DNA of 64,000 bases from positions 1 to 64,000 of the forward strand of contig NZ_BNCD01000018.1 of the NCBI RefSeq assembly GCF_014656295.1, in the 5' to 3' direction. Each line of letters opens with the position of its first letter. Position 1 is the first letter of the stretch. Positions 49,852 through 59,040 of the stretch are shown in pieces. The DNA comes from Streptomyces sulfonofaciens (GTDB lineage: Bacteria > Actinomycetota > Actinomycetes > Streptomycetales > Streptomycetaceae). The translations under genes were made by a program, and so were the position numbers. The notes beneath the pieces are model-generated. The model was not told where the DNA came from and made no database searches. It saw only the letters and a program-made list of their open reading frames with translations.

Positions 49852-52800
49852 ATGACGCGAGCCGAGCATGCAACGGCCCCAGACGACGCCCTGGTCGCGG
49901 ACTCCCGGGAGCGCGCCGTCCGTGCCCTCCTGCGCGTACCCGCGCTGAAACGCCTGTGGAGCGCCCACCTCGTCGGCGGAGTGGCGGATGCCCTCGCCCT
50001 CCTCGCCCTGGTGGTCCTCGTCCTCCAGGCCGCCATCGCCGAGGGCTCGTTCGGCGGTGGGTACCGCGGCGTCGCCTTTGCGATCGCAGCCGTCTTCGCC
50101 GCCCGGATCGTGGCGACGCTCCTCTTCGGCGCCGTCCTGCTCGGACCGCTCACGGCCCTCACGGCCCCCGACGGTCCCCTCGACCGCCGCTGGACCCTGC
50201 TCTGCGCCGACGGGCTGCGCGCCGTGCTGCTGATCATCGCGCCCCTGTGGATCGACTGGACCCCCGGCGACGCGCCCGCGCTACTGCTCGTCACCGCGTT
50301 CGTGACCGGCGTCGCCGAGCGGTTCTGGACGGTCAGCAGGGAGAGCGCCGCGCCCGCCCTGCTGCCCCCGCCGCCACCGGAGGGCGCCGCCGTGCGGCCG
50401 CTGCCGGACCACATGGACGCCCTGCGCCGCCTCTCGCTGCGCACCAGCTTCGTGGCGCTGCCGCTGGCCGCCGCCGTACTGGTCGCAGCAACCCTCGTCA
50501 GCAACCTCCTCGCCACCGGCATCGACTGGTTCGGCGAGCACCAGGCCGCCCTCGCGTCGTACGTGGCCGCCGGCCTCTTCGCCGCGTCGCTGTCCATCCT
50601 CACGTTCCTCGAACTGCCCAGCACCCGGACGCCGCGCCCGAGGTCCCCGCTCGAAGGACTGCGCCGCCCCAGGACACCGGACGGCGTCGACAGGGGCCGC
50701 ACCGGCGCCGTACCGCTCCTGGTGTTCGCCTGCGCCGCCGTCGCGGGCGCGATCGCCGCGGCCGTCGCGGTCGCCGTGCTGCACGCCAAGGACCTCGGCG
50801 GCGGCCCCGTGACCTTCGGCCTGCTGGTGCTCGCCCTGACCGGCGGCACCACCCTCGGCATCCGCACCGCGCCCGCCGTGCTGCCGTCCCTGTCCCGCCG
50901 CAGGCTCTTGGCGTTCGCGACCGCACTCACCGGTGTCGCGCTGCTCGCCGCCGGCCTCGTGCCCGACGTCGCCACCGTCCTCGGCATCGCCACCGTCGCC
51001 GGCCTCACCGCGGGCATCGCGGCGAACACCGGCCACACCCTGCTCGGCCAGGAGACCGAGGAGGCCCGGCGCACCCGCACCACCGCCCATCTGCACGCCG
51101 TGGCACGCGTCTTCGTGGGCGTCGGCGCCCTGCTGGCGCCCGTGCTCGCCGGCGCGATCGGCCGGCACCGGGTGGAGAGCGGCAAGTTCGTCTTCGCGCA
51201 CGGCGGGGCCGCGTTCGTCCTGATGCTCGTCGGCGCCCTGCTGCTGCCGGTGGCCGCGCTGCTGCTCGCCAAGGTCGACGACCGCTCCGGCGTCTCGCTG
51301 CGGCACGACCTGCGCGACGCGGTACGCGGCGCCGACCCCGTCGAGGCCCCGGCGGCGACCGGCTTCTTCATCGCCCTGGAGGGCGGGGACGGCGCAGGGA
51401 AGTCCACCCAGGCGAAGTCGCTCGCCGAGTGGATCCGCGCCAAGGGGCACGAGGTCGTGCTCACCCACGAGCCGGGCGCCACCCCCATGGGCAAGCGGTT
51501 GCGCTCCATCCTGCTCGACGTCCAGTCGGCGGGCATCTCGCACCGCGCCGAGGCCCTGCTGTACGCGGCCGACCGCGCCGAACACGTCGACACCGTCGTG
51601 CGGCCCGCGCTGGAGCGCGGCGCCGTCGTCATCTCCGACCGCTACATCGACTCCTCCGTGGCCTACCAGGGCGCCGGCCGCGACCTGTCGCCCACGGAGA
51701 TCGCCCGGATCTCCCGCTGGGCGACGGACGGCCTGGTGCCGCACCTGACGGTGCTGCTCGACGTCTCCCCGGACACCGCGCGGGAGCGGTTCACGGAAGC
51801 ACCCGACCGCCTGGAGTCGGAGCCCGCCGAGTTCCACGCGCGCGTACGAAGCGGCTTCCTCACCCTCGCCGCCGCCGATCCCGCCCGCTACCTCGTCGTC
51901 GACGCGGGCCAGGAGCCGGAGGCGGTCAGCATGGTGATCCGCCACCGCCTGGACGCCGTGCTGCCGCTGTCCGAGGCCGAGGTGAAGGCACAGGAGGAGG
52001 CCCGCAAGGCCGCCGAGGAGGAGGCCAGGCGGCGCGCGGAGGAAGAGGCCAGGCGCAAGGCCGAGGAGGAGCGCCTGGAGCGTGAGCGCCAGGAGGAGCT
52101 CGCCAGGCTCCGCGCCGAGGAGGAGGCGCGCAAGCAGCGCGAGCTGGAGGAGGCGCAGCAGCGCGAGGCCGAGCGTCAGGCCGCGGAGGCCAGGAAGCGC
52201 GCGGAGGAGGCCCAGCGTCGCGCCGAGGAGGAGCGCGCCCGCGTCCTCGCCGAGGAGAAGGCACGCGCCGAGGAGGAGCAGCGCCGCCGCCAGCGCGCCG
52301 AGGACGAGGCCCGGGTCCGTGCGGCCCAGGAGGCCCGGCGCGCCGAGGAGCAGCGGAAGGCCGAGGAGGCTCTGCGGCGCGCGGAGCAGGAGCGGCGTTC
52401 CGGTGGCGCGGGCGGTGCGGGCGGTGCCCCGGGCGGCTCGTGGCCGGATCACCGGCCGGACGCCGGCCCGGCGGACCCGGGACCGAACCGGGACGGCGGG
52501 CACGGCCCGGCGGCCCCGGGCGGCCCCACGGCCACCGCGGGCACCGGTGGTGCGGCGGGTGCGTCGGCCTCCGGTGCGCCCGGCTCCACGGTGTACCGCT
52601 CGCCGGACGTGGTGGAGACCGTGCCCACCCCCGTCGTCTCGCCGCGGGAGGCCGCCGAGCGGCGCAGCCCGAGCCGGGAGTCCGAGGACACCGCGGTGCT
52701 GCCGCGCCCCGGCGCGAACGTTCCGGGTGCCGTGGACGAGACGGCCAAGCTGCCGCCCGTACGCGACGCCGACGTGCCGCACCCGTCCGAGGGCCCGGGC

Positions 52801-53061
52801 GACCGGGTACCGCCGGGGTACTTCCGCGACGAGCAGCAGGAGGCAGCCCCGGGCGCGGGGCTCACCGGCGCGAACGACAAGACCCGCGAGCTGCCCCAGA
52901 TAGACCCCGAGACGGGCGCGCCGCGCTCCCGGCCCCGTCCCGACTGGGCCGAGGAGACTCCCCTCGACGACCTCCCGACCCTCGCCGACGAACTCCTCGG
53001 CCCCCATGAGGACGAGGACGACGGCCGGGGCCGCCGGGGCCGCGGGGGCCGCGGACGCTGA
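49852..53061 (+). CDS. tmk: MFS-type membrane domain fused to thymidylate kinase and a coiled coil
   Basis: A 1069-residue fusion. Residues about 30-490 form an MFS-like membrane domain with ten to twelve helices. Residues about 505-705 are thymidylate kinase: P-loop EGGDGAGKSTQAKS (near 508-520), LTHEPGAT, the DRYIDSS motif and QGAGRDLS. It phosphorylates dTMP to dTDP. Residues about 708-850 form a long Glu/Arg/Ala/Lys coiled coil (EARRRAEEEARRKAEEER type), followed by about 220 residues of disordered linker ending in GRRGRGGRGR. No other tmk is in the window, so this is presumably the only one. The fusion occurs in other Streptomyces (SCO3542 recalled). What the transporter-like part does is unknown. 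Confidence 0.93.
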   Translation: MTRAEHATAPDDALVADSRERAVRALLRVPALKRLWSAHLVGGVADALALLALVVLVLQAAIAEGSFGGGYRGVAFAIAAVFAARIVATLLFGAVLLGPLTALTAPDGPLDRRWTLLCADGLRAVLLIIAPLWIDWTPGDAPALLLVTAFVTGVAERFWTVSRESAAPALLPPPPPEGAAVRPLPDHMDALRRLSLRTSFVALPLAAAVLVAATLVSNLLATGIDWFGEHQAALASYVAAGLFAASLSILTFLELPSTRTPRPRSPLEGLRRPRTPDGVDRGRTGAVPLLVFACAAVAGAIAAAVAVAVLHAKDLGGGPVTFGLLVLALTGGTTLGIRTAPAVLPSLSRRRLLAFATALTGVALLAAGLVPDVATVLGIATVAGLTAGIAANTGHTLLGQETEEARRTRTTAHLHAVARVFVGVGALLAPVLAGAIGRHRVESGKFVFAHGGAAFVLMLVGALLLPVAALLLAKVDDRSGVSLRHDLRDAVRGADPVEAPAATGFFIALEGGDGAGKSTQAKSLAEWIRAKGHEVVLTHEPGATPMGKRLRSILLDVQSAGISHRAEALLYAADRAEHVDTVVRPALERGAVVISDRYIDSSVAYQGAGRDLSPTEIARISRWATDGLVPHLTVLLDVSPDTARERFTEAPDRLESEPAEFHARVRSGFLTLAAADPARYLVVDAGQEPEAVSMVIRHRLDAVLPLSEAEVKAQEEARKAAEEEARRRAEEEARRKAEEERLERERQEELARLRAEEEARKQRELEEAQQREAERQAAEARKRAEEAQRRAEEERARVLAEEKARAEEEQRRRQRAEDEARVRAAQEARRAEEQRKAEEALRRAEQERRSGGAGGAGGAPGGSWPDHRPDAGPADPGPNRDGGHGPAAPGGPTATAGTGGAAGASASGAPGSTVYRSPDVVETVPTPVVSPREAAERRSPSRESEDTAVLPRPGANVPGAVDETAKLPPVRDADVPHPSEGPGDRVPPGYFRDEQQEAAPGAGLTGANDKTRELPQIDPETGAPRSRPRPDWAEETPLDDLPTLADELLGPHEDEDDGRGRRGRGGRGR

Positions 53062-53636
53062 CGATCGCGGTGTGGCGATCGCGGGGGCGGCGAACGGGGT
53101 GCCGGGTTCGGGTTCGGGTTGCCGAGGCCGGGTTGGCGGGGCGGGTCGGCGGGTGCGAGTGCGGGTGCCGGGTTCGGGCTGCTGGGCACGGTTGCCGGGT
53201 TCGGGTGCGCGCGAGCTACTGCGGGATCGGTGCGGGCGGCGTGCGCGCCGGTGTGCGGGTCGGTGCGGGGGCCGGTGCGCGGGCCGTGCCCGGGCGACTT
53301 CGTGGCCCGCGAGGTGCCGGGTTGCCGGGTTCGGCGGATTCGGCGGGTCTGCCGGGTCCGCCGGGCGTCGGGTCCGCCGGGCGTCGGGTCGGCCGGGTCC
53401 GCGGGCCGGCCGTTCCCCGGTGGCTCCGGGATGTCGTGCGTCGGCGCCGGGGGTGCTGCAGTCCCGTGATCCAGCGGTCGCCAGGGGGCGAAGGCAACGG
53501 CGACGGCCCGGGCCCGCGTCGGCCGGCCCCCGGATGTCAGACCCCTCCCGCACAATGAAGAACGACCGATGAACCGCGACGAGCCCGTGCACCGCGACGA
53601 GCGCCGACGGGCCGAAGCCGAGAGGGGGGAGACCTC
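53062..53636. repeat. Intergenic G-rich repeats between tmk and holB
   Basis: About 575 bp. From 53090 to 53430 the plus strand is built of degenerate units of GCCGGGTTCGGGTTGCC, GGTGCGGG and GGCGGGTCTGCCGGGTCC type; 53370-53400 holds two copies of CGGGCGTCGGGTCCGCC. No gene. A GGGGGGAG ribosome site for holB is at about 53623-53630. Confidence 0.7.
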
Positions 53637-54842
53637 ATGTCCGTGTGGGACGACCTGGTGGGCCAGGAGCAGGTGAGCGCCCAGCTCACCGACGCCGCGC
53701 GGGATGCCGACGCCCTCGTCACCGCCGTGGAACAGCAGGCCCCGCCCCCCGAGGCATCCAAGATGACGCACGCCTGGCTCTTCACCGGCCCCCCCGGCTC
53801 GGGCCGTGCCGACGCCGCGCGGGCCTTCGCCGCCGCCCTCCAGTGCACCAGCCCGGACCGCGCGCTCGGCGGCGTCCCCGGCTGCGGCTTCTGCGACGGC
53901 TGCCACACGACCCTGGTCGGCACGCACGCGGACGTGGAGATCGTCCGGACGGACCTGCTCTCCATCGGAGTCAAGGAGACCCGCGACCTGGTCCGCCGGG
54001 CCCAGCTCTCCCCCGCGGGCGGCCGCTGGCAGGTCATCGTCCTGGAGGACGCCGACCGCCTCACGGAAGGCGCGGGGAACGTCCTGCTGAAAGCGGTGGA
54101 GGAGCCCGCCCCCCGGACGGTCTGGCTGCTCTGCACCCCCTCCGTGGAGGACGTCCTCCCCACCATCCGCTCCCGCTGCCGCCTGCTGACGCTGCGCACC
54201 CCCTCCGTGGCCGCGGTGGCGGACGTGCTCGTCCGGCGTGACGGGATCGAGCCCGCCGTCGCCGAGTCCGCAGCCCGAGCCACCCAGGGCCACATCGACC
54301 GGGCCCGCCGGCTGGCGACCGACGAGCGCGCCCGCGCCCGCCGCGCCACCGTGCTGAGGCTCCCCCTCAGGGTCGACGACGTCGGCGGCTGCCTGAAGGC
54401 GGCCCAGGAACTGATCGACGCCGCCGCGGAGGACGCCAAGCAGGTCGCCGAGGAGGTCGACGCCAAGGAGACCGAGGAGCTGAAGACCGCGCTCGGCGCG
54501 GCCCAGGGCGGCCGGATGCCACGCGGCACGGCCGGCGTGATGAAGGACCTGGAGGACCGGCAGAAGCGCCGCAGGACCCGCACCCAGCGGGACAGCCTGG
54601 ACCTCGCCCTGACCGACCTCACCGCCTTCTACCGCGACGTGCTCGCCCTCCAGCTCGGCTCCCGACTGGCCCTCGCCACCACCGACATGCAGGACGCCTT
54701 GGAGCGCATCGCCGACGCCAGCTCGCCCGAAGCCACGCTCCGCCGGATAGAGGCGATCGGAGCCTGCCGCGAGGCGCTGGACCGCAATGTCGCCCCGCTG
54801 CTCGCGGTGGAGGCGATGACGCTCGCGCTCCGCGCGGGCTGA
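53637..54842 (+). CDS. holB: DNA polymerase III delta-prime subunit
   Basis: A 401-residue AAA+ clamp-loader subunit. The Walker A region reads FTGPPGSGRAD: Arg replaces the ATP-binding lysine, as expected for delta-prime, which does not hydrolyse ATP. Four cysteines (CTSPDRALGGVPGCGFCDGC, span split) form the zinc module. VIVLEDADRLTEGAGNVLLKAVEEP and the SRC motif (IRSRCRLL) are conserved. It acts with gamma/tau and delta to load the beta clamp. A Glu/Lys-rich segment (residues about 260-315) is an actinobacterial insertion. The gene follows tmk, the common order across bacteria. Confidence 0.95.
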   Translation: MSVWDDLVGQEQVSAQLTDAARDADALVTAVEQQAPPPEASKMTHAWLFTGPPGSGRADAARAFAAALQCTSPDRALGGVPGCGFCDGCHTTLVGTHADVEIVRTDLLSIGVKETRDLVRRAQLSPAGGRWQVIVLEDADRLTEGAGNVLLKAVEEPAPRTVWLLCTPSVEDVLPTIRSRCRLLTLRTPSVAAVADVLVRRDGIEPAVAESAARATQGHIDRARRLATDERARARRATVLRLPLRVDDVGGCLKAAQELIDAAAEDAKQVAEEVDAKETEELKTALGAAQGGRMPRGTAGVMKDLEDRQKRRRTRTQRDSLDLALTDLTAFYRDVLALQLGSRLALATTDMQDALERIADASSPEATLRRIEAIGACREALDRNVAPLLAVEAMTLALRAG

Positions 54843-55535
54843 CAGGGCACGAACTCCGCGCGGCTCACGTGGACACGGGCTCCGGGACACGGGCTCCTGG
54901 GCTCGGGCACGGCGGCGCGGTGCCGTAGGCGGCACCGCACCCCGACGCCCCGGGGAAGCCGTAGCCGTCCGCGCGCCCCGGAAAGCCGCGGGCCAGCGGC
55001 CCCGGCACCGATCCCACCACCGACCCCGCTAACGCCCTCGACACCGATCCCGCCAGCAGCCCCGGCACCGGCCCGCCCTGTTACCTTTTTCGCGGTCCTG
55101 CAAGAGGGCCGCCGGCCTCCGGCCCCGGCATGACTTTTGCCCCTGGAAGCCGTGCCCTCCGGACGACGGGCGGCCGGGAAACCCAAGGCATGGGCACACG
55201 CGGCCCCGCCGCACAACCAGTGGGCGCCGCCGCCGTCCCCACGGCACCACGGGCTGCCACCGCACCACGGGTTGCCACCGCACCACCGGCAGCCGCCGTC
55301 CCCACGGCACCACGGACCGCCGCCGTCCCCACGGCACCACGGACCGCCGCCGTCCCCGCCGCACCACCGGTAGTCGCCGACGCCACCGCACCACCGACAC
55401 GAGCGCCCCCACCGCCCACCACCCCGACCGGCCCCCACCACTCCACCGTCCACACCTATGCGCCACGCCCACGATGGTGGCGACCCGGGTGCCACACAAC
55501 GCGACCAGTCCATTGCGCAGCGTTAAAGTCGCCGA
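54843..55535. repeat. Intergenic region with 27-bp tandem repeats
   Basis: About 690 bp. From about 55230 to 55375 a 27-bp unit containing CCGTCCCCACGGCACCACGG is repeated at least twice perfectly, flanked by diverged copies (CACCGCACCACGGGTTGC type). Left of it (54950-55080) are GGCACCGATCCCACC-type repeats. No family-like ORF was found. Confidence 0.75.
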
Positions 55536-57440
55536 ATGAACACCAGCCGCCGTCCCGGCCGCTCCACCAGCCCCAGCGCACGCGCGCACCCGACCGACCC
55601 CACCGCTCCCGGACCCGGCACCGGCCGTGCGTCCGCCGGCCGCGCTGCCCGGCTCGGTTTCCTCCGTACGGCGGGCGCCCTGTTGGCCGCCGGCGGCCTG
55701 CTCGTCTCCGGTTGCTCCTCCGGGCGCTCCACCGCCCAGGAGGCGGCGGTGGAAGCGGTGGTGGCACTGCCGGAGGCCACCCCGAGGGCCCTGGCTCCGT
55801 ACTACGGCCAGCGGCTGGGCTGGCGCGCGTGCAGCACTCCCGGCTTCCAGTGCGCCACCATGAAGGCCCCGCTGGACTACGCCGAGCCGGGCGCGGGCGA
55901 CATCAAGCTGGCCGTCGCACGGAAGAAGGCCACGGGCCCGGGCAAGCGGCTCGGCTCGCTCCTGGTCAACCCGGGCGGGCCCGGCGGCTCGGCGATCGGC
56001 TACCTCCAGTCGTACGCCGCGCTCGGCTACCCCGCCGACGTCCGCGCCCGCTACGACATGGTCGCCGTCGACCCCCGGGGCGTGGCCGACAGCGAGCCCG
56101 TGACCTGCCTGGACGGCAAGCAGATGGACACGTACACGCAGACCGACACCACACCGGACGACAGCCGTGAGCGGGCCAAGCTGGTGTCGGCGTACAAGAC
56201 GTTCGCGGCGGGCTGCCGACGGCACTCCGCCGCGGTCCTGCCGCACGTCTCCACCGTCGAGGCGGCCCGTGACATGGACATCCTGCGCGCCGTGCTGGGT
56301 GACAAGAGGCTGACGTACGTCGGCGCGTCGTACGGCACCTTCCTCGGCGCGACCTATGCGGGCCTCTACCCGCGGCGCGTGGGCCGCATGGTGCTGGACG
56401 GTGCGATGGATCCGACCCTGTCGGCGCGCCGGATGAACCTGGAGCAGACGGCCGGGTTCGAGACCGCCTTCGAGTCGTTCGCCAAGGACTGCGCCCGCCG
56501 CTCCGACTGCCCGCTCGGCGACGCGCCGGGTTCCGGCACCGGTGACGACACCAGCACCAGCATCGGTACGGACCGGACGGACCGGACGAGCGGTACCGCC
56601 GCGCCGGGCACCGCCGGCGACGACCGGGCGCACGAGGGAGCGGCACCCGGCAGGAGGACGACACCCGCCGACGTGGGCGCTCACCTGAAGTCGTTCTTCC
56701 GGCGGCTGGACCGTGCACCGCTGGCCGCCGCGGGCCCGGGCGGAGCAGGGGGAGCGCGCGGATCACAAGGTGCGGGGGACTCCGGAAGTTCCACGGGTTC
56801 CACGGGTGCCGGTTCCGGCGGTCACCGCGGCTCCGCGCCCGGGGGCGGCCGGATGCTCGGCGAGGCGCTGGCCACCACCGGAGTGATCGCCGCCATGTAC
56901 GACGAGGCGGCCTGGCCGCAACTGCGCGCCGCCCTCACCTCCGCCATCGAGGACGGCGACGGCTCAGGACTGCTGGCCCTCTCGGACAGCTACTACGAAC
57001 GGGAGGACGACGGCCGCTACGCCAACCTGATGTTCGCCAACGCCGCCGTGAACTGCCTCGACCTGCCGCCCGCCTTCACCACCGCGGACCAGGTCGCCAA
57101 GGCCCTGCCCGACTTCGAGAAGGCGTCCCCCGTCTTCGGCGAGAGCCTCGCCTGGGCATCCCTCACCTGCGCCTACTGGCCGGAGCACGCCACCGGCCGG
57201 CCGCACCGCATCGAGGCGGACGGCGCCCCGCCCATCGTCGTCGTCGGCACCGTCCGCGACCCGGCCACCCCCTACCGCTGGGCCCGCGCCCTGGCCGCCC
57301 AGCTCTCCTCCGCCCGCCTCCTCACCTACAACGGCGACGGCCACACCGCATACGGCCGCGGCAGCACCTGCATCGACGGCGCGATCAACCGCTACCTCGT
57401 CTCCGGCACCGCCCCGAAGGACGGCAAGCGCTGCTCGTAG
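55536..57440 (+). CDS. Secreted alpha/beta hydrolase, tripeptidyl aminopeptidase type
   Basis: A 634-residue lipoprotein-like hydrolase. A long basic N-region precedes LLAAGGLLVSGC (lipobox, cysteine near 60). The S33-type domain includes NPGGPGGSA for the oxyanion hole, nucleophile S265 in VGASYGTFLG, aspartate in GTVRDPATPYRWA, and histidine in NGDGHTAYG near the C-terminus with the paired Cys typical of Tap/SlpD/SlpE enzymes. Two low-complexity insertions (about 330-385 and 405-440, Gly/Ser/Thr/Asp) interrupt the cap region. It likely removes tripeptides from secreted proteins. Length exceeds the usual 500-540 residues because of these insertions. Confidence 0.92.
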   Translation: MNTSRRPGRSTSPSARAHPTDPTAPGPGTGRASAGRAARLGFLRTAGALLAAGGLLVSGCSSGRSTAQEAAVEAVVALPEATPRALAPYYGQRLGWRACSTPGFQCATMKAPLDYAEPGAGDIKLAVARKKATGPGKRLGSLLVNPGGPGGSAIGYLQSYAALGYPADVRARYDMVAVDPRGVADSEPVTCLDGKQMDTYTQTDTTPDDSRERAKLVSAYKTFAAGCRRHSAAVLPHVSTVEAARDMDILRAVLGDKRLTYVGASYGTFLGATYAGLYPRRVGRMVLDGAMDPTLSARRMNLEQTAGFETAFESFAKDCARRSDCPLGDAPGSGTGDDTSTSIGTDRTDRTSGTAAPGTAGDDRAHEGAAPGRRTTPADVGAHLKSFFRRLDRAPLAAAGPGGAGGARGSQGAGDSGSSTGSTGAGSGGHRGSAPGGGRMLGEALATTGVIAAMYDEAAWPQLRAALTSAIEDGDGSGLLALSDSYYEREDDGRYANLMFANAAVNCLDLPPAFTTADQVAKALPDFEKASPVFGESLAWASLTCAYWPEHATGRPHRIEADGAPPIVVVGTVRDPATPYRWARALAAQLSSARLLTYNGDGHTAYGRGSTCIDGAINRYLVSGTAPKDGKRCS

Positions 57441-57491
57441 CCGCACGAACCGCGCGCTCGGGGCGCGTACGGAGCACCCCTGGAAACTGTG

Positions 57492-57497
57492 TAGACT
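57492..57497 (+). promoter_or_regulatory. Candidate minus-10 of tRNA-Thr
   Basis: TAGACT fits the streptomycete minus-10 pattern TAGRNT and lies 40 bp before the mature tRNA-Thr 5-prime end. A minus-35 is not obvious. Confidence 0.35.
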
Positions 57498-57536
57498 TGG
57501 CGGCGCAACTGATCGCACCATGAGTGCGACACGCAC

Positions 57537-57610
57537 GCCGCCTTAGCTCAGATGGCCAGAGCAACGCACTCGTAATGCGTAGGTCTCGGGTTCGAATCCC
57601 GAAGGCGGCT
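57537..57610 (+). tRNA. tRNA-Thr (anticodon CGT)
   Basis: A 74-nt cloverleaf: acceptor GCCGCCT with AGGCGGC, D arm GCTC/GAGC, anticodon stem ACGCA/TGCGT with loop CTCGTAA (anticodon CGT, codon ACG), variable AGGTC, T arm TCGGG-TTCGAAT-CCCGA, discriminator T. CCA follows in the DNA (57611-57613), so the mature end is encoded. A perfect terminator begins 3 bp later. Confidence 0.98.
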
Positions 57611-57615
57611 CCATC

Positions 57616-57653
57616 AAACCCCAGGTCAGATAGTCGCTGACCTGGGGTTTTCT
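57616..57653 (+). terminator. Rho-independent terminator of tRNA-Thr
   Basis: AAACCCCAGGTCAG (57616-57629) pairs perfectly with 57637-57650 around a 7-nt loop, and the stem runs into TTTTCTGTT. Unusually canonical for this genome. Confidence 0.92.
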
Positions 57654-57727
57654 GTTCGTTGGGGCATGGCGGGGCACACGGCCGGGGTGCCGTGGGATTG
57701 CTTGCGTGGGCGGTGCGTGAGTGGAGG

Positions 57728-57955
57728 GGAGGCGGCCCTATGTCCGGGCGCCTCTTCCGTCGGCCCTTCCTCTTGCCCTCGGCCTGGGCCTTCTTGGCGC
57801 GCTTGGCCTTCTTCCTCGTTCTCCTAGCCTTGTGCGCAACCCTCTTCGGCCTCCGCTTCGCGTTGGAGCCGCCCCAGCTTGCCCTGGCCTCGGCGGCGCT
57901 CTTGCCCACGCGGGGGCAGAACGCCCTGGTAGGTGTCACGCGTGATCCGGTGCGG
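57728..57955 (-). pseudogene. Decayed C-terminus of a tyrosine integrase next to tRNA-Thr
   Basis: On the minus strand one frame reads RITRDTYQGVLPP (from about 57949), the closing motif of phage/ICE tyrosine recombinases including the catalytic-type Tyr. A frame change after VLPP leads to RVGKSAAEARASWGGSNAK and a very basic Arg/Lys tail (KARRTRKKAKRAKKAQAEGK). A TGA in the first frame cuts it off upstream (about 57981). No intact integrase, and no second copy of the tRNA 3-prime end, was found. The orientation, C-terminus toward the tRNA, is that of integrated actinomycete elements at tRNA attachment sites. Inference: a lost element. Between 57990 and 58250 no gene is seen; 58060-58110 repeats GTGTGCCT/GTGTGCCC. 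Confidence 0.55.
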
Positions 57956-58257
57956 GGAACCCGGCAGCGACCGTCATCAGTCGGGGAGGGCGGCTCGCAC
58001 CGGTCTTCCTGCGGCCGGACCTGCCCGGCCCGGTCCGGCTCCCGGCGCTCGCCGTGGCTCGTCTGCCTGTGTGCCTGTGTGCCTGTGTGCCCGTGTGCCC
58101 GTGTGCGCGGGTGCGAAGGCGGGGGGCGTGCTCCATGCAGGTCAGGGCGTATGTGGCATGTGCCGCGATGAGTTCCGGGTGGGTCGCGAGTCTGTTCTGG
58201 TGACTGTTGCACGGCGTCGTACGACGCTGCTCGGCACGAGACACCACGGAGGACACC

Positions 58258-59040
58258 ATGACGACCACGCCCGGCAACGCGAGCGGCGGTATCCCCGGCA
58301 GGCCGCCGGTCGTCGACCTGGCCACCTGGCAGGCGGTGCGCGAGGAGCTGCTGGTCCGTGAGAAGGCGCACACCCGCGAGGGGGACGCGATCGCCGCGGC
58401 CCGGCGGCGGCTGCCGATGGTGGAGTTCGACGGGACGGTGCGGGTCGTCGGGCCCGACGGGCCGGTCCCGTTCCTGGACCTGTTCGAGGGCCGCGACGAG
58501 CTCGTGGTCTACAAGCACATGTGGTACGACGGCGCGCCGCACCAGGGGCAGTGCGAGGGCTGCACCACCACGGCCTGGCACCTGAAGGACGCCGTCTACC
58601 TCAACGCCCGCGGTGTCTCGTTCGCCGTCCTGACCACGGGCGCGTGGGACGAGGTGGCCTCCTACACCGAGTTCATGGGCTACACCCAGCCCTGGTACTC
58701 GGTGCGTGACGTGGACGCGCCGATCGGCGGCGACATGGGGCACATCACCTGCTTCCTGCGCGACGGCGACCGCGCGTTCCTCACCTACTCCACGACGGGC
58801 CGTGGCAACGAGCGGGTCAACGGGTCCCTCGGCCTGCTCGACATGACTCCCTTCGGTCGCGGCGAGGCGTGGGAGGACAACCCCGAGGGCCGGCCGGAGG
58901 GGCGCGGCCCGTGCTGGTCCTGGCGCTCGGACGCGGACGGGAACGCCACCTGGGGTCCGACCAGCCGCCCCGTGCCGCAGTGGACCCGCCCCGGCGCGAC
59001 TCCCGTGGAGACACTGGGCCGGCGCGGTCACCACCACTGA
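58258..59040 (+). CDS. DUF899 family protein (thioredoxin-like)
   Basis: A 260-residue DUF899 protein: VREELLVREKAHTREGDAIAAARRRLP, FEGRDELVVYKHMWY, then GQCEGCTTTAWHLKD with a CxxC, and the C-terminal WEDNPEGRPEG, WRSDADG. The fold is thioredoxin-like; a reductase or lyase function has not been established. ATG 58258 has ACGGAGGA 6-9 bp upstream. It lies just outside the integrase relic, in what appears to be accessory DNA. Confidence 0.92.
   Translation: MTTTPGNASGGIPGRPPVVDLATWQAVREELLVREKAHTREGDAIAAARRRLPMVEFDGTVRVVGPDGPVPFLDLFEGRDELVVYKHMWYDGAPHQGQCEGCTTTAWHLKDAVYLNARGVSFAVLTTGAWDEVASYTEFMGYTQPWYSVRDVDAPIGGDMGHITCFLRDGDRAFLTYSTTGRGNERVNGSLGLLDMTPFGRGEAWEDNPEGRPEGRGPCWSWRSDADGNATWGPTSRPVPQWTRPGATPVETLGRRGHHH

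Noticed and set aside
46665..51632. A 1655-codon open frame on the minus strand across topA and tmk
   Set aside because: It is antisense to two clearly conserved genes, has no family motifs and reflects the scarcity of stop codons in GC-rich antisense frames.
50281..53592. A 1103-codon minus-strand open frame over the tmk fusion
   Set aside because: It consists of Leu/Gly/Arg-rich shadow sequence of the plus-strand gene, without start context or homology.
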